This document shows, piece after piece, positions 59,896 through 64,000 of a stretch of DNA of 64,000 bases; the stretch's first letter is position 1, and every line of letters starts with the position of its first letter. The translations under genes were made by a program, and so were the position numbers. The stretch covers positions 1-64,000 of the forward strand of contig NZ_SNWQ01000013.1 of assembly GCF_004361855.1 (NCBI RefSeq), given 5' to 3'. This stretch comes from Kribbella caucasensis. Lineage in GTDB: Bacteria; Actinomycetota; Actinomycetes; Propionibacteriales; Kribbellaceae. The notes under the pieces are model-generated. The model worked only from the letters and a program-made list of their open reading frames with translations, was not told where the DNA came from and ran no database searches.

Positions 59896-60557
59896 CACTC
59901 CTCCTCAGGCTTGGTGCCGAGCTGGGACTCGATCGCCGCGGCGTCGCGTTCCAGCATGATCACGTGCACCAGGTCACCCTCCTGGATGACCGTGTCGGCC
60001 TTCGGCAGCAGCCCTTCGCCGAGCCGGGTCAGGAACGCGACCCGGGCGCCGGTGGCCTTCTCGATGTCGAAGGCAGCCCGGCCGACCCAGCCGGAGTCCA
60101 CGTGCACCTCGGCCAGCCGGACCGTGCCGGAGGGGTCGCGCCACTCCGGTTCCGCTCCGTGCGGCAGCAGCCGGCGGATCATCTGGTCGACGGTCCAGCG
60201 CACCGTGCCGACGGTGGGGATGCCGAGCCGCTGGTACACCTCGGCGCGACCGGGGTCGTAGATCCGGGCAACGACGTTCTCGACGCCGAAGGTCTCCCGG
60301 GCCACCCGGGCGGCCAGGATGTTGGAGTTGTCCCCGTTCGAGACGGCCGCGAACGCCTCGGCCTCCTCGATCCCGGCCTCGATCAGGATCTCCCGGTCGA
60401 ACCCCATCCCGCTGATGGTCCGGCCGGAGAAGTTCGGGCTGAGCCGGCGGAAGGCATCAGCGGACTGATCGATGATCGCGACCGTGTGGCCGCGCTTCTC
60501 GAGCGTCCTGGCCAGCGTCGACCCGACGCGTCCGCAGCCCATGATGACGACGTGCAC
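59895..60557 (-). CDS. TrkA-family potassium uptake regulator (CeoC-like)
   Basis: The 220-residue protein starts VHVVIMGCGRVGSTLARTLEKRGHTVAIIDQ (RCK-N, nucleotide site GCGRVG) and ends with an RCK-C domain (VDSGWVGRAAFDIEKATGARVAFLTRLGEGLLPKADTVI). GTG 60557 has AAGGAG ten bases upstream and gives the family N-terminus; the longer frame is not conserved in type. Equivalent to Rv2692. It is divergent from the APC permease, sharing a 94-base promoter region. Confidence 0.9.
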   Translation of the reverse strand: MHVVIMGCGRVGSTLARTLEKRGHTVAIIDQSADAFRRLSPNFSGRTISGMGFDREILIEAGIEEAEAFAAVSNGDNSNILAARVARETFGVENVVARIYDPGRAEVYQRLGIPTVGTVRWTVDQMIRRLLPHGAEPEWRDPSGTVRLAEVHVDSGWVGRAAFDIEKATGARVAFLTRLGEGLLPKADTVIQEGDLVHVIMLERDAAAIESQLGTKPEEE

Positions 60558-60651
60558 TTCGTGATCACTCCTTGCCCCCGGTGGGGCCGCTGGCATCGAA
60601 TCGGCGGTGTAGACGCTACACCGGACCGGGGCTGCCTCTAACATCACCGGT

Positions 60652-62682
60652 GTGACTCCCGCTCTCGGCGATATCGGCAAACGGCTGCTACTCGGCCGCA
60701 AACTGCGCAGTACCCAGCTCGGAGAGACGCTGCTACCGAAGCGGATCGCTCTGCCGGTGTTCGCCAGCGACGCGTTGTCATCGGTCGCCTACGCCCCGGA
60801 CGAGATTTTCCTGACCCTGTCGATCGCGGGGCTGGCGGCGATGACCTTCTCCTGGAAGGTCGCCATCGTCGTCGCGGTGGTCCTGCTGGTCGTCGTGCTG
60901 TCCTATCGCCAGAACGTGCACGCGTACCCGTCCGGTGGCGGCGACTACGAGGTCGCGAACGTGAACCTCGGTCCGACAGCCGGCCTGACGGTCGCCAGCG
61001 CGCTGCTGGTCGACTACACGCTGACCGTCGCCGTTTCGATCTCCTCGGCCGCCCAGTACGCCGCCTCGGCGATTCCGGCGCTGGAAGGGCATCAGGCGAC
61101 GGCCGCTGTCATCGCGGTGCTGTTCCTCACCACGATGAACCTGCGCGGCGTCCGCGAGTCCGGTACGGCGTTCGCCATCCCCACGTATGTCTTCATGGTG
61201 ACGATCCTCGGGATGGCCGCCTGGGGATTCGGCCGGTACCTGCTCGGCGACCTGCCGGAGGCGTCCAGCGCGGGGTTCGACATCGCCCCCGAGGAACAGT
61301 TCACCCACGGTGTGGGTGGTCTCGCGATGGCGTTCCTGGTGCTGCGTGCCTTCTCCTCCGGCTGCGCGGCACTGACCGGCGTCGAGGCGATCAGCAACGG
61401 CGTACCGGCGTTCCGGAAACCGAAGAGCAAGAACGCGGCGACCACGCTGATGCTGCTGGGCTGCATCTCGATCACGATGGTGCTCAGCGTGGTCACCCTG
61501 GCCAACGTGATGAAGGTCCGATTCGCCGAGGATCCGGCCACTCAGCTCCTCCGGGACGGGGTTCCGGTCGGTGAGGGGTATCACCAGGATCCGATCATCG
61601 GCCAGCTGGCGAAGGGGATCTTCGACCACTTCTCACCCGGCTTCTACCTGGTCGCCGCAGCCACCGGCGTCATACTTGTCCTGGCCGCGAACACCGCCTT
61701 CAACGGGTTCCCGGTGCTCGGCTCGATCCTGGCCCGGGACGGCTACCTGCCCCGCCAGCTGCACACCCGCGGTGACCGGCTCGCTTTCAGCAACGGCATC
61801 GTCATCCTGGCCGGGTTCGCGATCCTGCTGATCGTCGCGTTCAATGCCGAGGTGACCCGGCTGATCCAGCTGTACATCGTCGGCGTCTTCGTCTCGTTCA
61901 CCATCAGCCAGACTGGCATGGTCCGGCACTGGACCCGCCTGCTGCGCACCGAGCAGGATCCGGGCCGTCGGCGCAAGATGCAGCGGTCGCGCGTCATCAA
62001 CGCGGTCGGGCTGTCCTTCACCGGCGTCGTGCTGATCGTCGTGCTGGCGACCAAGTTCCTGCTCGGTGCCTACATCGCGATCATCGCGATGGCCGTCCTC
62101 TTCCTGATGATGAGGGGCATCCGGCGGCACTACGAGACGGTGCGCCGGCAGATGGCCGTGGAGGAGGATGATCAGCTGACGCTGCCGTCCCGGGTGCACT
62201 CGATCGTCCTGGTGTCGAAACTGCACAAACCGACGCTGCGGGCGCTCGCGTTCGCGAAGGCAGCCCGGCCGTACACGCTGGAGGCGGTTACGGTCGACGT
62301 CGACCGGGAGGAGTCGGACGCACTGCAGGCCGAGTGGGATCGGCACGAGGTCCCGATCCCGTTGAAGCGGTTGGCCTCGCCGTACCGGGAGATCACCCGG
62401 CCGATCCTGCAGTACGTGCGCGACATCCGGCGGCAGTCGCCGCGGGACGTGGTGATGGTCTACATCCCGGAGTATGTGGTCGGGCACTGGTGGGAGCAGG
62501 TCCTGCACAACCAGAGCGCTCTGCGGCTCAAGGTCCAGCTCTTGTTCACACCTGGTGTCATGGTTACGTCCGTTCCTTACCAGTTGCTCTCGTCGCAGGC
62601 AGCCGAGGAGCGGAAGGACCGGGAGGAGCGGGTGGCCGGGCAAGTCCGCCGGGGCGCCCGCAAGACGTCAGGAGATCGGTGA
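60652..62682 (+). CDS. APC-superfamily permease with C-terminal cytosolic domain
   Basis: The 676-residue protein begins LGETLLPKRIALPVFASDALSSVAYAPDEI, has about 12 transmembrane helices (residues 45-490) typical of amino-acid/polyamine/cation transporters, and a 180-residue UspA-like soluble C-terminal part (HSIVLVSKLHKPTLRALAFAKAARPYTLEAVTVD). It equals Rv2690c. Proximity and divergence with TrkA-type genes suggest potassium-linked transport; substrate is unproven. It overlaps the methyltransferase gene by four bases. Confidence 0.87.
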   Translation: MTPALGDIGKRLLLGRKLRSTQLGETLLPKRIALPVFASDALSSVAYAPDEIFLTLSIAGLAAMTFSWKVAIVVAVVLLVVVLSYRQNVHAYPSGGGDYEVANVNLGPTAGLTVASALLVDYTLTVAVSISSAAQYAASAIPALEGHQATAAVIAVLFLTTMNLRGVRESGTAFAIPTYVFMVTILGMAAWGFGRYLLGDLPEASSAGFDIAPEEQFTHGVGGLAMAFLVLRAFSSGCAALTGVEAISNGVPAFRKPKSKNAATTLMLLGCISITMVLSVVTLANVMKVRFAEDPATQLLRDGVPVGEGYHQDPIIGQLAKGIFDHFSPGFYLVAAATGVILVLAANTAFNGFPVLGSILARDGYLPRQLHTRGDRLAFSNGIVILAGFAILLIVAFNAEVTRLIQLYIVGVFVSFTISQTGMVRHWTRLLRTEQDPGRRRKMQRSRVINAVGLSFTGVVLIVVLATKFLLGAYIAIIAMAVLFLMMRGIRRHYETVRRQMAVEEDDQLTLPSRVHSIVLVSKLHKPTLRALAFAKAARPYTLEAVTVDVDREESDALQAEWDRHEVPIPLKRLASPYREITRPILQYVRDIRRQSPRDVVMVYIPEYVVGHWWEQVLHNQSALRLKVQLLFTPGVMVTSVPYQLLSSQAAEERKDREERVAGQVRRGARKTSGDR

Positions 62683-63848
62683 CGGACGAGAACATCGTCG
62701 GAGCGGTACTGGAGCTCGAGGTCGGGCCGGTGGCGCACGGGGGGCACTGTGTTGCGCGGTATGACGGTCAGGTGGTGTTCGTCCGGCACGCGTTGCCCGG
62801 GGAGACCGTCCGTGCTCGTGTGACCGAGGAGAACGCCAAGTACCTGCGGGCCGACGCGATCGAAGTACTGGTGGCGTCGCCGCACCGGATCGAACCGCCC
62901 TGCCCGTACGCCGGGCCGGGGCGCTGTGGTGGTTGCGACTTCCAGCACGCGAACATCGTCGAACAGCGCCGGCTGAAGGCGACCGTGGTGTCGGACACGC
63001 TGCGCCGCATCGGTGGCATCGAGCGGACCGTGGTGATGGAGTCGCCCGGTGACGACGGGCTCGGCTGGCGGACCCGGATGCGGTACGCCGTGGTCGACGG
63101 CCGGCCGGGTATGTACGCGCACCGCTCGCACGACCTGATCCCGATCGACCGCTGCCTGATCGCGCACCCGGACACGCCGCCCGTGCTCGACCAGCGATGG
63201 CCCAATACGTCGTCGGTGCAGGCGGTGGTGTCGTCGGAGGGCAAGACCGCAGTACTGACAGACGAGGAGTCGGGCGGCCGAGTGGTCGAGGTGGTCCGGA
63301 ACAGGCGGTTCCGGGTAGAGGCAGGCGGGTTCTGGCAGGTGCATCCGGCCGCCGCGTCGACCCTGCTGGACGCCGTGATGGCCGGCCTCGAACCGGCCGC
63401 GGGCGAGACCGCGCTCGACCTGTACTCCGGCGTGGGGCTGTTCGCCGCCTTCCTGGCCGAAGCGGGGTGCGCAGTACTGGCTGTCGAGGGCGACCGGGAC
63501 GCTGTGAAGAACGCACGGCGCAACCTGCACGACCTGCCGGATGTGACGCTCCAGCAGGGTGATGTGGACCGGGTCCTGAACGATGCGGCCGGGCAGGGCC
63601 TGGAGTCGGTCGACCTGGTTGTCCTGGACCCGCCGCGGACGGGTGCGGGAAAGGACGTCGTACGGCGGATCGCCGCGTTGTCGCCGCGTCGGGTCGCGTA
63701 TGTGGCGTGTGATCCGGCGGCGCTGGCGCGGGATCTGAAGACGTTCGGGACCCTCGGGTACGGGGTCAGCTCACTGCGGGCATTCGATCTGTTCGGGATG
63801 ACACATCACATAGAGTGCGTGGCTGTGCTCGAACCGGTCATTGGTTAG
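62679..63848 (+). CDS. RlmD/RumA-type 23S rRNA or tRNA (uracil-5-)-methyltransferase
   Basis: The 389-residue protein has a TRAM domain (about 5-60), iron-sulfur cysteines C75, C83 and C86 (CPYAGPGRCGGC) plus DRCLIAHP, a SAM loop ALDLYSGVGLFAAFLA and catalytic C344 in YVACDPAALARDL. This set defines the RumA/TrmA class of m5U methyltransferases. Actinobacterial members lack clear assignment between rRNA and tRNA. The GTG overlaps the permease stop (GTGA). Confidence 0.9.
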   Translation: MTDENIVGAVLELEVGPVAHGGHCVARYDGQVVFVRHALPGETVRARVTEENAKYLRADAIEVLVASPHRIEPPCPYAGPGRCGGCDFQHANIVEQRRLKATVVSDTLRRIGGIERTVVMESPGDDGLGWRTRMRYAVVDGRPGMYAHRSHDLIPIDRCLIAHPDTPPVLDQRWPNTSSVQAVVSSEGKTAVLTDEESGGRVVEVVRNRRFRVEAGGFWQVHPAAASTLLDAVMAGLEPAAGETALDLYSGVGLFAAFLAEAGCAVLAVEGDRDAVKNARRNLHDLPDVTLQQGDVDRVLNDAAGQGLESVDLVVLDPPRTGAGKDVVRRIAALSPRRVAYVACDPAALARDLKTFGTLGYGVSSLRAFDLFGMTHHIECVAVLEPVIG

Positions 63849-63932
63849 TGTCGGGCGGCTCGGGTACCGTTCTGGCCTGTTATGGCCCGTGCTCTTGCTC
63901 TTGCTCGGACGCTGCTGGAGACCTGATACCCG

Positions 63933-64000
63933 ATGCCGCTGGTGGATCTGGACGACCCCGACGATCTGCGCGCCCGCTGGAGCGCGCTGGCCGCGGTCGC
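63933..64000 (+). CDS. Start of a gene running off the right edge
   Basis: ATG 63933 opens MPLVDLDDPDDLRARWSALA and is still open at the end of the window. Twenty-two codons are not enough to name it. CTGGAG lies about 12 bases upstream as a weak ribosome binding site. Confidence 0.4.
   Translation, partial: MPLVDLDDPDDLRARWSALAAV

Overview
The window is high-GC actinobacterial chromosome. Many starts are GTG, genes are tightly packed with ATGA or GTGA overlaps, and several promoters have a TANNNT -10 box only 6-9 bases before the start codon (leaderless mRNAs). Two gene blocks follow the order known from Mycobacterium and other Actinobacteria: pgsA-like / DUF881 / DUF1290 / DUF881 / gcvH / garA / merR / DUF151 / merR / gcvP (about 4.8-14.6 kb) and suhB / DUF4193 / DUF3093 / dut / DUF3710 / OB-fold / DUF3159 / ceoC-ceoB / APC permease / RlmD-type methyltransferase (about 53.9-63.8 kb). 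The flavour is closest to Propionibacteriales (Kribbella/Nocardioides). That placement is inference; I could not search a database.

Layout. 0-4.7 kb: an SOS-controlled DUF222 (13E12) gene running off the left edge, a quinone oxidoreductase, a first DGPF-ECF42 sigma pair, and a leaderless ArsR-AHSA1 pair behind a 15-bp tandem repeat. 4.8-15.9 kb: phospholipid, envelope and glycine-cleavage block, with a one-aptamer glycine riboswitch before gcvP and a beta-lactamase-fold protein coupled to gcvP. 16.0-22.9 kb: an iron-box-controlled, fully coupled five-gene NRPS-independent siderophore operon (decarboxylase, synthetase, acetyltransferase, N-monooxygenase, synthetase). Its order is that of rhizobactin 1021/aerobactin-type citrate dihydroxamates rather than desferrioxamine. 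23.1-28.3 kb: an unusual accessory locus with a YunG-like papain-fold protein, a protein with a Mom-like GNAT signature, a 52-residue two-helix membrane miniprotein, and two paralogous proteins that join an uncharacterised helical domain to a PfkB fold with an altered GAGD motif. This is the best candidate here for an undescribed system.

28.4-44.4 kb: a large polytopic membrane protein, methyltransferases, a TldD/TldE pair, a second DGPF-ECF42 pair with VOC and MerR genes, a MerR operator shared with a divergent helical protein, an ECF sigma/anti-sigma pair whose only plausible start is ATT, a LacI remnant and an orphan OppD-like ATPase lacking its switch histidine. 44.8-53.9 kb: SbcCD nuclease, FdhD, a frameshifted phosphotransferase, a long intergenic hairpin, a TRIC-like channel, an MFS carrier and ferrochelatase. 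53.9-64 kb: the conserved dut/trkA/RlmD block and the first codons of a further gene.

Working together: gcvH and gcvP supply the H and P proteins of glycine cleavage, with FHA and MerR regulators between them. The siderophore operon should switch on in iron starvation. The two DGPF-ECF42 modules and the ArsR, MerR and ECF/anti-sigma units form a dense regulatory layer. The TrkA-type pair and the APC permease are divergent and probably linked through potassium or cation homeostasis.
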